From Streptomyces sp. PR69 (GTDB lineage Bacteria; Actinomycetota; Actinomycetes; Streptomycetales; Streptomycetaceae): a DNA stretch of 64,000 nt. Location of the stretch: contig NZ_JAOWCB010000027.1 of the NCBI RefSeq assembly GCF_026420845.1, positions 21,240 through 85,239 on the forward strand, given 5' to 3'. Below the pieces are notes generated by a model that was not told where the DNA came from, did no database searches, and saw only the letters and a list, made by a program, of their open reading frames with translations. The position numbers and the translations under genes were made by a program. Position 1 is the first letter of the stretch. The number at the start of each line of letters is the position of its first letter. Below, piece by piece: positions 10,296 to 19,893 of the stretch.

Positions 10296-10814
10296 ATGGG
10301 ACTGGAAGACCGCCTCACAGCGCTGGAGCGGCGCATCGCCGCGCTGGAGGGACCACAGGGAGACGGCAGCGTCGGCCGAGCTGTGCGCGAGGGCGACTTC
10401 TGGGCGCTGGAAGGACTCAAGGGCCAGCTCGCGGAGGCGGGCGCGGCCGATGGAGGGGTGCTCTTCACCGGGGCGGTGCGGCTTCCGACGGGCGAGCAGT
10501 ACGAATGGCAGTACGGGGCCCTGACCGATCAGCTCATGGCGGTCGACGCCGACTGGTCGGACGCTGCGGAGTCGTTCGCGGCGCTCGGCCATCCGGTCCG
10601 GCTGCGGCTGCTGCGCGAGATACTCGGCGGCAGGCGCACGGCGGCGGAGCTCGCCGAACTCGAGGGGATCGGCACCAGCGGCCAGATCTACCACCATCTG
10701 CGCCAGCTGACCGCCGCCGGCTGGGTCCATACGGGAGGGCGCCGGGGCCGCTACGAGGTGCCGGGCAACCGGGCGGTGCCGCTGCTGGTCGCCCTGATGG
10801 CCGCACGCCCCTGA
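10296..10814 (+). CDS. ArsR-like winged-helix regulator
   Basis: The product is 172 residues. Residues 1-20 form a short coiled-coil (LEDRLTALERRIAALEG). The C-terminal part carries an ArsR/SmtB-like winged helix: FAALGHPVRLRLLREILGGR (about 95-114), recognition-helix region GIGTSGQIYHHLRQLTAAG (about 127-145), and a wing ending VHTGGRRGRYEVPG. No cysteine metal-binding motif is present, so the signal is unlikely to be a metal. The middle segment (GAVRLPTGEQYEWQYG) may be the sensor. The 16-bp palindrome nine bases upstream is the obvious operator candidate. Confidence 0.8.
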   Translation: MGLEDRLTALERRIAALEGPQGDGSVGRAVREGDFWALEGLKGQLAEAGAADGGVLFTGAVRLPTGEQYEWQYGALTDQLMAVDADWSDAAESFAALGHPVRLRLLREILGGRRTAAELAELEGIGTSGQIYHHLRQLTAAGWVHTGGRRGRYEVPGNRAVPLLVALMAARP

Positions 10815-10918
10815 GAGCCGCTCCCGGCCCCGAACACCGCCCGGCCGTGAACACCGCCCGGCCAGGGCGTCACCCGACCGATCATGAACACCGACGACAC
10901 CCTGGGGGAGAGGTCCGG

Positions 10919-11790
10919 ATGTCTCCGCGTAAGCCGTTCGCGTCCGTGCGCAAGCCGCTCGCGATCACCATCCGCTGCTGCTGGCTGGCGTTCTTCGCAC
11001 TGATAGCCGTGGATCTGTCGGGGCAGCTGCCGTTCCCCATGCCCTGGATCTGGCTGCCGGCCGGTCTGGCGGTCGCCGGCACGCTCGTCCTCGGCCGGCT
11101 GCTCCGGGCCGCGCAGACGGCCAGACGGCCCACGGCCGTGGAGGTGGACCCGCCGGTCACGGGCCGCTGGTCCGCGCTGAACAGCCCGGCCGACCGGGTG
11201 CCCAGCCATGGCACCCATCAGCTGGGGCAGACATACGCGATCGACATCGTGGCGGAAGGCGACACGGACGGCGATGCCGACGGCGGCCGGCCCGGCTTCC
11301 GGTGGCTGTGGCCCCTCGCCCGCCGCAGCAGCGCGTTCCCGGCCTTCGGCGCTCCTGTGCTCGCCGTGGCGGACGCCACCGTCGTGCGGGTGAGCGACGG
11401 CCGGCGCGACCACCTCAGCCGCACGTCCCTGCTCGCGCTGATATACATGCTGCTCGTCGAGGGGGCGATACGCAGTGTTGCGGGGACTTCCCGGATCGTC
11501 GGCAACCACGTCGTGCTCCACCTCGGCGACGGCGTCATGCCGTCTACGCGCATCTCCAGCGCGGCTCCCCGGTGGTGCGGGAGGGCGACCGGGTCGCTGC
11601 GGGCCAGTTGCTGGCCCGCTGCGGGAACTCCGGCAACTCCTCGGAGCCGCATCTCCACTTCCAGCTGATGGACGGGCCGGATCTGGAGGCCGCGGGCGGC
11701 ATCCCCTTCCTGTGGCGCGGGCTGGGTGTCCCGGGCAACCGCGAGACGTTCACCGTGGGCAGTGAGCCTGCCCTGCTCCAAGGGGAGTGA
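10919..11790 (+). pseudogene. M23-family peptidase, interrupted by a -1 frameshift
   Basis: The N-terminal frame runs from ATG 10919 (AGAGG upstream) with two hydrophobic helices, then an M23 core that starts HGTHQLGQTYAIDIV (metal-binding His and Asp). Near 11536 the frame is lost: reading continues to a stop at 11668 without homology, while the next frame resumes with HAVYAHLQRGSPVVREGDRV and the HLHF zinc motif in SEPHLHFQLM, ending at 11790. GTCATGCC at 11534-11541 would read GTCCATGCC (Val-His-Ala) with one more C. Either a one-base deletion has inactivated the gene or there is a sequencing error. Intact members hydrolyse peptidoglycan cross-bridges. Confidence 0.8.
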
Positions 11791-11848
11791 GCAGGGCAGG
11801 GGGTCTCGCTGGGCCCGGGTTTCCCGAGGGGCCTACTCGGCCGCTGGC

Positions 11849-12253
11849 TTACTCGGCCGTTCCGAAGAAGGCGTCCGCCTCCTCGATGTCCGCCACGCAC
11901 TCGTCGAGATCGGTGACCTTGCCGCCGACGATCGTGAAGAAGATCCCGCCGCGCATCTCGATGCCCCGGTCGCCGTGGTCCGCCCGCCAGGTGTGGACGG
12001 ACATCGCGTGGCCGCGGCCGTCCGTGAACACATCGTGCAAGGCGACCGCGAAGGTCCCACCGGTCAGTTCGGCGAGCTTGGCGTACATCGCCATGACGTT
12101 GTCCCGGCCTTTGAAGTGTCCGGACATCTGGCTGCTGCCCGGCACATGGTGGGCGACGTCCCCCGTCATCAACGAGGCGAGCGTCTCCATGTCCCCCCTG
12201 CTGAAAGCCTCATAGCCCCGGCGCACCAGAGCCACGTCCGGGTGCTCACCCAT
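11849..12253 (-). CDS. SnoaL/NTF2-like ketosteroid-isomerase-fold protein
   Basis: The product is 134 residues. It follows the SnoaL-like pattern: VALVRRGYEAFSRGDMETLA at the N-terminus, then VAHHVPGSSQMSGHFKGRDN, and the HTWRADHGDRGIEMRGGIFF strand pair with FTIVGGKVTDLDECVAD at the end. Members bind small hydrophobic ligands and include isomerases and dehydratases; the actual role here is unknown. The ATG at 12253 is preceded by GAAAGGTGTG. It is convergent with the broken M23 gene and divergent from the mycothiol-dependent enzyme gene at 12429. Confidence 0.8.
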   Translation of the reverse strand: MGEHPDVALVRRGYEAFSRGDMETLASLMTGDVAHHVPGSSQMSGHFKGRDNVMAMYAKLAELTGGTFAVALHDVFTDGRGHAMSVHTWRADHGDRGIEMRGGIFFTIVGGKVTDLDECVADIEEADAFFGTAE

Positions 12254-12299
12254 GGTCGCTCACACCTTTCATCCGCCTACGCCGTGAATCTGCTGTCCC

Positions 12300-12347
12300 C
12301 ATTGGTGTCCGGATTGGTGTCCGGTTTGGTGTCCCGTTTGGCGTCCC
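12300..12347. repeat. Four 12-bp tandem repeats
   Basis: Four contiguous units of the form GNTTGGTGTCCS (for example GATTGGTGTCCG and GTTTGGTGTCCC) fill the intergenic region between the divergent SnoaL-like and mycothiol-dependent enzyme genes. The third and fourth have one or two changes. Confidence 0.75.
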
Positions 12348-12428
12348 CTTCCTCTTTCATCGTCCGCCCGCCCAAGGCGTCCCGCCATGCGAGGCCCTTC
12401 ACCGGGCCGGGGCATTAATGTCGGGCCC

Positions 12429-13229
12429 ATGCCTCCGGCCAAGAAGCGCACCCGCCGTTATGACCCCGCCAAGACCCGCGCCGCGGTCCTCGCGCAGATC
12501 GAGCATGTGGGAAGTGCGGTCGACGCCCTCACCCCCGAGCAGCTCGCCCTTCCCACCCGCCTCGGCGACTGGACCGTGCGAGAGCTGGCCGCGCATCTCG
12601 CCCTCGGGGTCCGATCGCTGGTCCACGGCCTGGAGCGGTCGGCGTCGCAGCCCCCGCCCCTGCCCGAAGTGGCGATGATGGACTGGGCGTTGCGCACGGG
12701 CACGGCCGCCGGGCAGGTCGACGAGGACACCCGGGAGCTCACCGCCGAGGCCGAGCCCGCCGAGCTGTTCGCCGGCGTCGCGGCCCGCGCCCGTGAGCTG
12801 CTGCCGCTCGCGCCGGACGACCGGCTGGTCCCGATGCGGTTCGGGGCGATGCGGCTGGACGAGTTCCTGGTGACCCGCCTGGTCGAGCTGGTCGTGCACA
12901 CCGACGACCTCGCCGATGCGACCGGCGTCGACATCCCGTACGACCGCCAGGCGCTGGCCGCGTGCACCCGGCTGCTGGCGGATGTCCTCGCGGTGAAGGC
13001 CCCGGGGGCGTCGACGGAGGTGCGGGTGCCGCCGTTCGCCGTGGTCCAGTGTGTGGAGGGACCGCGGCACACCCGCGGCACCCCGCCCAATGTCGTCGAG
13101 ACCGACCCGCTGACCTGGGTCCGGCTGGCCACCGGACGCCTGGAGTGGAGCCGGGCGCTGGACGCGGCGAAGGTCAGTGCGAGCGGGGAGCGCGCCGATC
13201 TGTCGGCCCTGCTGCCCGTGGTCAGCTGA
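12429..13229 (+). CDS. Maleylpyruvate-isomerase-type mycothiol-dependent DinB-fold protein
   Basis: The 266-residue protein has the N-terminal DinB-like helical bundle of the MDMPI family: LTPEQLALPTRLGDWTVREL near residue 40, and a later LDEFLVTRLVELVVHTDDLA segment whose His/Asp residues typically bind a divalent metal and mycothiol thiolate. A small C-terminal domain follows. Actinobacterial members catalyse mycothiol-dependent isomerisations or transfers, but the substrate cannot be read from the sequence. ATG 12429 fits the family start (MPPAKKRTRRYDPAKTRA), although the Shine-Dalgarno match is weak; ATG 12387 is an in-frame alternative. Confidence 0.75.
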   Translation: MPPAKKRTRRYDPAKTRAAVLAQIEHVGSAVDALTPEQLALPTRLGDWTVRELAAHLALGVRSLVHGLERSASQPPPLPEVAMMDWALRTGTAAGQVDEDTRELTAEAEPAELFAGVAARARELLPLAPDDRLVPMRFGAMRLDEFLVTRLVELVVHTDDLADATGVDIPYDRQALAACTRLLADVLAVKAPGASTEVRVPPFAVVQCVEGPRHTRGTPPNVVETDPLTWVRLATGRLEWSRALDAAKVSASGERADLSALLPVVS

Positions 13230-13260
13230 CCCAGCGCACCGAGAGAGTGACGGAGAGGAA

Positions 13261-14157
13261 ATGCGGGAGGACGGGAGGAAGAGAGAGGCGAAAGCGGAAC
13301 CACGGGCCCGTCCCTCCCGTCCCATCGGCATGCGAAAGCAGCTGAGCCTTCCCGCCGCGGTGCTGGCCGCCGTGCTCTCCGTCGCCCTCACCGCCTGCGG
13401 AAACGACCCCGGGTCCGGTCCGGGCGGCAGCTCGGTGTCCGAGGGCCCTGTCCTCACCGGCATCCGCTGGTCCGTCGAGAGCGTGACCGTGGACGGCGAG
13501 AAGACCGCGAACCCGACCGGTGCGCATGTCACCTTCACCGACGAGGGGCGCGCCGAGGGCAACTACGGCTGCAATCGCTTCGGGGCCGATGTCACCGTCG
13601 AGGGCGACACCGTCACCGTCGGCCGGGGCGTGATGACCGAGATCGGCTGCGAGAAGCCCGTGATGCGGTTCGAGGAGCTGCTCAGCAAGGCGTTCTCCGG
13701 CACGCTCACGGCGGCGGTCGACGACGGCAGGCTCACTCTCACCACACGGCAGGGCGACACCATCGCCCTCACCTCCGACCCGGCCGTGCCCGACGCCCCG
13801 CTGGCCGGCGCCAAGTGGACGGTGACCTCGCTCATCTCCGGCGAGACCGTGTCCTCGGTGCCCGCAGGCGCCGAGAGGAAGGCGCATCTGACGCTGGACG
13901 ACGAGGGCACCTTGCGCGGCAGCCTCGGCTGCAACACCTTCAGCGTCGCGGCGGAGGTCGACGAGGCGCAGTCCACGATCACTCTCAGCAAGCTGGCGAC
14001 CACCCGGAAGCTCTGCGAAGGGCCGGAGGCGGAGCTGGAGACCGCGGTGCTGAGGGTGCTGGAGCAGGACTCGGTGACGTATGAGATCGAGCAGCGCTCC
14101 CTGACCCTGACCGCGGACGACGGCCGGGGCCTGACCGCCGCCGCGCCGCAGCCCTGA
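13261..14157 (+). CDS. Lipoprotein with two META (DUF306) domains
   Basis: A lipoprotein signal is visible (LAAVLSVALTAC, lipidated Cys in the second line of the precursor), followed by two copies of the META domain. Each copy has the core motif G.YGCNRF or GSLGCNTF and a conserved later Cys (EIGCEKP, KLCEGPE), the HslJ-like pattern. Such proteins are exported and often linked to stress or heat-shock resistance, without known enzymatic function. ATG 13261 has GGAGAGG five bases upstream and gives a 298-residue precursor. ATG 13330 would give a more standard lipoprotein N-terminus but lacks a good ribosome-binding site, so the true start is uncertain. Confidence 0.75.
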   Translation: MREDGRKREAKAEPRARPSRPIGMRKQLSLPAAVLAAVLSVALTACGNDPGSGPGGSSVSEGPVLTGIRWSVESVTVDGEKTANPTGAHVTFTDEGRAEGNYGCNRFGADVTVEGDTVTVGRGVMTEIGCEKPVMRFEELLSKAFSGTLTAAVDDGRLTLTTRQGDTIALTSDPAVPDAPLAGAKWTVTSLISGETVSSVPAGAERKAHLTLDDEGTLRGSLGCNTFSVAAEVDEAQSTITLSKLATTRKLCEGPEAELETAVLRVLEQDSVTYEIEQRSLTLTADDGRGLTAAAPQP

Positions 14158-14253
14158 CGCGGCCTGATACGGCCTGACGCAGCCTGACCAGCCCTGACGC
14201 CGGGCGGCGGCGGGGACGCCTGAGGCGGTGTGACGCTTGGCACCGGTCCCCAA

Positions 14254-14283
14254 TTCGGACCAGTGGTCGATCTCGCCTACACT
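14254..14283 (+). promoter_or_regulatory. Putative purF promoter giving a leaderless mRNA
   Basis: TACACT at 14278-14283 is a good -10 hexamer and its 3' end lies seven bases before the purF GTG at 14291. TTCGGA about 18 bases upstream is a weak -35. No Shine-Dalgarno sequence precedes the GTG, so transcription would start at or next to the start codon. Confidence 0.45.
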
Positions 14284-14290
14284 CGGTGGC

Positions 14291-15808
14291 GTGCCACGTG
14301 GTGACGGACGACTCAACCACGACCTGCTCCCCGGAGAGAAGGGCCCCCAGGACGCCTGCGGCGTCTTCGGTGTCTGGGCCCCCGGCGAAGAGGTCGCCAA
14401 GCTCACGTACTTCGGGCTGTACGCCCTCCAGCATCGGGGCCAGGAATCCGCGGGAATCGCGGTGAGCAACGGCTCCCAGATCCTTGTCTTCAAGGACATG
14501 GGCCTGGTCTCCCAGGTCTTCGACGAGACCTCCCTCGGCTCGCTCCAGGGCCATATCGCGGTCGGACACGCCCGCTACTCGACCACCGGCGCCTCCGTCT
14601 GGGAGAACGCCCAGCCCACCTTCCGGGCCACCGCCCATGGCTCGATCGCCCTGGGTCACAACGGCAATCTGGTCAACACGGCCGAGCTGGCCGAGATGGT
14701 CGCCGCCCTCCCCAAGGAGAACGGCCGCGCCACTCAGGTCGCCGCCACCAACGACACGGATCTGATCACCGCGCTGCTCGCGGGCCAGACCGACGACGAC
14801 GGCAAACCGCTGACCGTGGAGGACGCGGCCGCCAAGGTCCTGCCGGGCGTCAAGGGCGCGTTCTCCCTGGCCTTCATGGACGAGGGCACCCTCTACGCCG
14901 CCCGTGACCCACAGGGCATCCGCCCTCTCGTCCTCGGCCGCCTGGACCGCGGCTGGGTCGTCGCCAGCGAGACCGCCGCCCTGGACATCTGCGGTGCGAG
15001 CTTCGTACGCGAGATCGAGCCCGGTGAGCTGATCGCCATCGACGAGAACGGCCTCCGCTCTTCACGATTCGCTGAAGCAAAGCCCAAGGGCTGTGTCTTC
15101 GAGTATGTCTATCTCGCCCGCCCGGACACCGACATCGCCGGCCGGAACGTCTACCTGTCCCGCGTCGAGATGGGCCGCAGGCTCGCCAAGGAGGCCCCGG
15201 TCGAGGCCGACCTGGTGATAGCGACGCCGGAGTCGGGCACCCCCGCCGCCATCGGCTACGCGGAGGCCAGCGGCATCCCCTACGGCTCCGGACTGGTGAA
15301 GAACGCCTACGTCGGCCGGACCTTCATCCAGCCGTCCCAGACCATCCGCCAGCTCGGCATCCGGCTGAAGCTCAACCCCCTCAAGGAAGTCATCCGGGGC
15401 AAGCGGCTGGTGGTCGTCGACGACTCGATCGTCCGCGGCAACACCCAGCGGGCCCTGGTCAAGATGCTCCGCGAGGCCGGCGCCGCCGAGGTCCATGTGA
15501 GGATCTCGTCCCCGCCGGTGAAGTGGCCCTGCTTCTTCGGGATCGACTTCGCCACCCGCGCCGAGCTGATCGCCAACGGCATGACGATCGAGGAGATCGG
15601 CGCCTCGATGGGGGCCGACTCCCTCGCGTACATCTCCATCGACGGCATGATCGAGGCGACTGCCATCGCCAAGCCCAATCTGTGCCGCGCCTGCTTCGAC
15701 GGCGAGTACCCGATGGAGCTGCCCGACCCCGAGCTGCTCGGCAAGCAGCTCCTGGAGACCGAGCTGGCGGGCGGCGCGGACGCCGCCGACGCGCTCCGCC
15801 GCCCGTAG
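14291..15808 (+). CDS. purF: Amidophosphoribosyltransferase PurF
   Basis: PurF makes 5-phosphoribosylamine from PRPP and glutamine, the first committed step of purine synthesis. The 505-residue precursor has a 22-residue propeptide before Cys23 (DACGVFGVW), the N-terminal nucleophile exposed by processing. The Ntn-glutaminase motif ALQHRGQESAGI, the PRPP loop VVVDDSIVRGNT and cysteines in the C-terminal half that fit the Fe-S type follow. GTG 14291 matches the family start PRGDGRLNHDLL. PurM follows after 91 bases. Confidence 0.96.
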   Translation: MPRGDGRLNHDLLPGEKGPQDACGVFGVWAPGEEVAKLTYFGLYALQHRGQESAGIAVSNGSQILVFKDMGLVSQVFDETSLGSLQGHIAVGHARYSTTGASVWENAQPTFRATAHGSIALGHNGNLVNTAELAEMVAALPKENGRATQVAATNDTDLITALLAGQTDDDGKPLTVEDAAAKVLPGVKGAFSLAFMDEGTLYAARDPQGIRPLVLGRLDRGWVVASETAALDICGASFVREIEPGELIAIDENGLRSSRFAEAKPKGCVFEYVYLARPDTDIAGRNVYLSRVEMGRRLAKEAPVEADLVIATPESGTPAAIGYAEASGIPYGSGLVKNAYVGRTFIQPSQTIRQLGIRLKLNPLKEVIRGKRLVVVDDSIVRGNTQRALVKMLREAGAAEVHVRISSPPVKWPCFFGIDFATRAELIANGMTIEEIGASMGADSLAYISIDGMIEATAIAKPNLCRACFDGEYPMELPDPELLGKQLLETELAGGADAADALRRP

Positions 15809-15899
15809 GACGCAGCCGCAATGCTCCGCATGCTCCCCCGTACCGCCTGTGCACCGCGCACGGCCCGTATGGACGGCAACGACACGAAAGCTCCCAGCC

Positions 15900-16982
<1,083 letters not shown>

Positions 16983-16991
16983 ACAGCACTC

Positions 16992-17018
16992 AACCCGGTC
17001 CGGGTCCCGGACCGGGTT
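16992..17018. terminator. purM terminator
   Basis: A 12-bp perfect stem (AACCCGGTCCGG and its complement) with a three-base GTC loop begins nine bases after the purM stop. It may also serve the convergent DUF3073 gene. Confidence 0.88.
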
Positions 17019-17051
17019 GGAAGCGCGTGCAGAACGTGCAGATGACGGACG

Positions 17052-17300
17052 TCAAGCGCCGCGACGCCGCGACGACGGACCGGACTCCTCGTCCTCTTCC
17101 TCGTCGTCGTTGTACAGATCCGCGTAGCGGGCGTACGGGTCGTCCTCGTCCTCGAACGGCTCACCGTTCGCCGGCTGGCTCGAATGCGGACCCGTGGCGC
17201 CCAGCTCGTCGGCCAGACGCGACAGGTCTGTCCCGCCGCTGTTGTACTTCAGCTGGCGGGCGACCTTCGTCTGCTTGGCCTTGGCCCGGCCGCGCCCCAT
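17052..17300 (-). CDS. DUF3073 family protein
   Basis: The 82-residue protein begins MGRGRAKAKQTKVARQLKYN, the invariant basic N-terminus of the actinobacterial DUF3073 family. Its middle carries an acidic run (NDDEEEDEE). The charge segregation suggests nucleic-acid binding, but no function is established. ATG 17300 has GAGGGGG seven bases upstream. It converges on purM, the usual Streptomyces arrangement. Confidence 0.9.
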   Translation of the reverse strand: MGRGRAKAKQTKVARQLKYNSGGTDLSRLADELGATGPHSSQPANGEPFEDEDDPYARYADLYNDDEEEDEESGPSSRRRGA

Positions 17301-17795
17301 GGCTCGACCCCCTCGGTGACGGGGCTCGACGGCCCCAGAGTCTTGACGCGTTCATGGTTCAGAGCGGTCTCTCCGCGAAGAGACCGGTCCGTGAGCTTCA
17401 ACGGTACCTGCTTCCGCGCCCATACGGTACGCCGCCCGCATGACGCGCCTGCTCGCAGGGCCCGCGAGACGCCCCGTCCTCGCTGGTCAACCGCGATTTT
17501 AACGTCTTCTCGACGGTCGACCCGCCGACCGGCGTGAGTCTTCTCTCCCACGATTTCCCACGGTCGGCGGGCAGGCACCATTCTTTGTGGCTCCTTCGCC
17601 TCCGGGGTGCTTCAGCGTGTGTCGACGGTCGATCATGCTCGGCCCTCCCCCAGACTCCGTCCGGGGGTACCCCCACGTTCCTCGGGGCCCTGCGCGTGTT
17701 CTCCCTTTCGACACCCGCGCACCCCTTCGGCTCACTCGCCCTTGGGCGAACCGGGGCGCGTGAGGTGCGGGCTGCGCACCGCGGGCCCGACCGTC
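17301..17795. other. Intergenic region between DUF3073 and vdh
   Basis: These 495 bp contain the DUF3073 promoter side and the vdh 3' side. I find no convincing gene. Visible structures are an 8-bp inverted repeat CGGTCTCT/AGAGACCG at 17365-17386 and the dispersed repeat at 17645-17677. Confidence 0.6.
17645..17677. repeat. Copy 1 of a 33-bp dispersed repeat
   Basis: The 33 bases starting CTCCCCCAGACTCCGTCC and ending GTACCCCCACG are identical to 48187-48219, 30 kb away. The unit contains the palindrome GGGGGTACCCCC and complementary C5/G5 runs, so it can fold on either strand. It lies downstream of vdh, in a position consistent with a terminator-like element. Confidence 0.85.
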
Positions 17796-18881
17796 TTAGC
17801 CGTTGCCGCGGGCCTCGGCCATGCGCTGTTCGGCCAGGCGGTCCGCCGCCGCGGCCGGCGGGACCCCGTCTTCCTTCGCACGTGCGAATATCGCCAGCGT
17901 GGTGTCGAAGATCTTCGAGGCCTTCGCCTTGCAGCGGTCGAAGTCAAAGCCGTGCAGCTCGTCGGCGACCTGGATCACTCCGCCGGCGTTGACCACATAG
18001 TCCGGGGCGTACAGGATCCCGCGGTCCGCGAGGTCCTTCTCCACGCCGGGGTGCGCAAGCTGGTTGTTGGCCGCGCCGCAGACGACCGAGGCCGTCAGCG
18101 CCGGGACGGTCTCGTCGTTCAGGGCCCCGCCGAGAGCACAGGGGGCGTACACATCCAGCCCCTCGGTGCGAATCAGCGCGTCGGCGTCGGCCACCGCCAC
18201 GACCTGCGGGTGACGGTCGAGGATGCGGCGGACCGACTCCTCGCGCACATCGGTGATCACGACCGTCGCGCCGTCCGTCACCAGATGGTCCACCAGATGG
18301 TGGCCGACCTTGCCGACGCCGGCGACGCCGACCCGGCGGCCGCTGAGCGTCGGCGCGCCCCACAGATGCTGGGCGCTGGCGCGCATGCCCTGGAAGACGC
18401 CGTACGCGGTGAGGACGGAGGAGTCGCCCGCGCCGCCGTTCTCCGGGGAGCGGCCGGTCACCCAGCGGCTCTCGCGGGCGACGACGTCCATGTCCGCGAC
18501 GTAAGTGCCGACGTCGCAGGCGGTGACGTAGCGGCCGCCCAGGGAGTCCACGAAACGGCCGTAGGCGAGCAGCAGCCGCTCCGTCTTGATCTTCTCCGGG
18601 TCGCCGATGATCACGGCCTTGCCGCCGCCGTGGTCCAGTCCGGCCAGGGCGTTCTTGTACGACATGCCCCGGGAGAGGTTCAGCGCGTCGGCGACGGCCG
18701 CCTCCTCGGAGGCGTACGGGTAGAAGCGGGTGCCGCCGAGGGCCGGGCCCAGGGCGGTGGAGTGGATGGCGATGACGGCCTTGAGGCCGGAGGCGCGGTC
18801 CTGGCACAGCACGACTTGCTCGTGGCCGCCCTGCTCGGATCGGAACAGGGTGTGCAGGACGCCGTCGGTGACATCGGTCAC
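17796..18881 (-). CDS. vdh: Valine (branched-chain amino acid) dehydrogenase
   Basis: Vdh oxidatively deaminates valine, leucine and isoleucine with NAD+, feeding 2-oxo acids into catabolism and into branched acyl precursors for polyketides. The protein is 361 residues and belongs to the Glu/Leu/Phe/Val dehydrogenases. The catalytic Lys sits in LDHGGGKAVI, the dinucleotide fold in VGVAGVGKVGHHL, and the conserved tail segment is APDYVVNAGGVIQVADEL. I prefer GTG 18881 (MTDVTDGVLHTLF, eight bases after GGGAG) over the TTG five codons upstream. The neighbour on the other side is bldC, as in other Streptomyces (recall). Confidence 0.93.
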   Translation of the reverse strand: MTDVTDGVLHTLFRSEQGGHEQVVLCQDRASGLKAVIAIHSTALGPALGGTRFYPYASEEAAVADALNLSRGMSYKNALAGLDHGGGKAVIIGDPEKIKTERLLLAYGRFVDSLGGRYVTACDVGTYVADMDVVARESRWVTGRSPENGGAGDSSVLTAYGVFQGMRASAQHLWGAPTLSGRRVGVAGVGKVGHHLVDHLVTDGATVVITDVREESVRRILDRHPQVVAVADADALIRTEGLDVYAPCALGGALNDETVPALTASVVCGAANNQLAHPGVEKDLADRGILYAPDYVVNAGGVIQVADELHGFDFDRCKAKASKIFDTTLAIFARAKEDGVPPAAAADRLAEQRMAEARGNG

Positions 18882-19035
18882 GGTGGTGACTCCCAAGTAC
18901 GAAGCGGCGGGTGACGGCCTTCCTGTGGGTGGGGAAGGCGCGGTTGGGGATGAGGGTAAGTCCTACGCGCGCGTAGCTGAGACCCAGTGCTCAGGATCAC
19001 CCTCTCCCGGAGTACTCCCGTGGAAGGATCGGAGC

Positions 19036-19893
19036 ATGCCAGCGCTGTCCTCGGTACTCGTTCCTTACGCGGCCTACCTGCGGGTCTACGAGCCGCTGGC
19101 GGCCTTCCCGGAGCCGGAGCGCGCCCACTGGGCCGCATATGCCCGGCGCGAGGACAGGCCGACCGCCCAGGACGAACTGCGCCGCTCGCTCGCCGACTTG
19201 CTGCCGGTGCCGCCCGTCGCGGTGCCGGTCCACGAGAGCGGCGACGCGTTCGTCGCGGAGCTCGACGGGGTGGTGTGCGTCTGCCCCTGGCGGACCCGGC
19301 TGCGGGGCTGGCTGGCCCTGGAGGAGCTGCCCGGCCGGCTTCCCGCGCCGCTGCTGGACGCGGCGCTGCCGCCGGTGGTGCGCGGGCAGGCGGCCGCGGA
19401 CTTCGAGCGCTGGCGGGAGCGCAACCCGGACGCCAGGCCCTGGATCAGGACCTCGGTGTGGCAGGTGCCCGTGGGCTGGTTCACCCTCTTCGCGGACGAG
19501 GAGCGGGAGCACGACCCCGAGGGCTGCAAGACGGACTCCGCGGGGTCCGGGCCGGTGCTGCGCTACCGGACCCCCATGGTTCAGGCCAGGCGGAGGGTGG
19601 CGCGGGCGCTCAAGACGCTGCGGGAGGCGATCGACGAGGGGCCGCTGACGGAGGCGCTCGTGGATGTCGGCCGGTGGCTGGAGGAGTTCCATCCGCGGTC
19701 GCTGGTCGAGCTGGACTACGGCGGCCTGGTGTACGCCGTACCCGCCTCCCAGCTCGCAGAGGACCGTTCGGCGGCGGATGTGGCCGAGGGCATCGCGGCG
19801 CTGCGGGCCGGGGACGGGGAGGGCGCGGGCATGGCGTACGCCCGGCTGACAGAGCGTTGGCGCGCGGTCAGGGACCGGCAGTTCGCCAATTGA
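19036..19893 (+). CDS. Conserved actinobacterial protein, function unknown
   Basis: The 285-residue protein (MPALSSVLVPYAAYLRVYEP) is found between vdh and bldC in Streptomyces (recall). It appears soluble and cytoplasmic with no signal peptide or known motif. It has a WRTRLRGWLALEELPG segment and a C-terminal region rich in Ala and Glu that looks helical (SAADVAEGIAALRAGDG). ATG 19036 is preceded by GGAG at 19031. I cannot assign a function. Confidence 0.85.
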   Translation: MPALSSVLVPYAAYLRVYEPLAAFPEPERAHWAAYARREDRPTAQDELRRSLADLLPVPPVAVPVHESGDAFVAELDGVVCVCPWRTRLRGWLALEELPGRLPAPLLDAALPPVVRGQAAADFERWRERNPDARPWIRTSVWQVPVGWFTLFADEEREHDPEGCKTDSAGSGPVLRYRTPMVQARRRVARALKTLREAIDEGPLTEALVDVGRWLEEFHPRSLVELDYGGLVYAVPASQLAEDRSAADVAEGIAALRAGDGEGAGMAYARLTERWRAVRDRQFAN

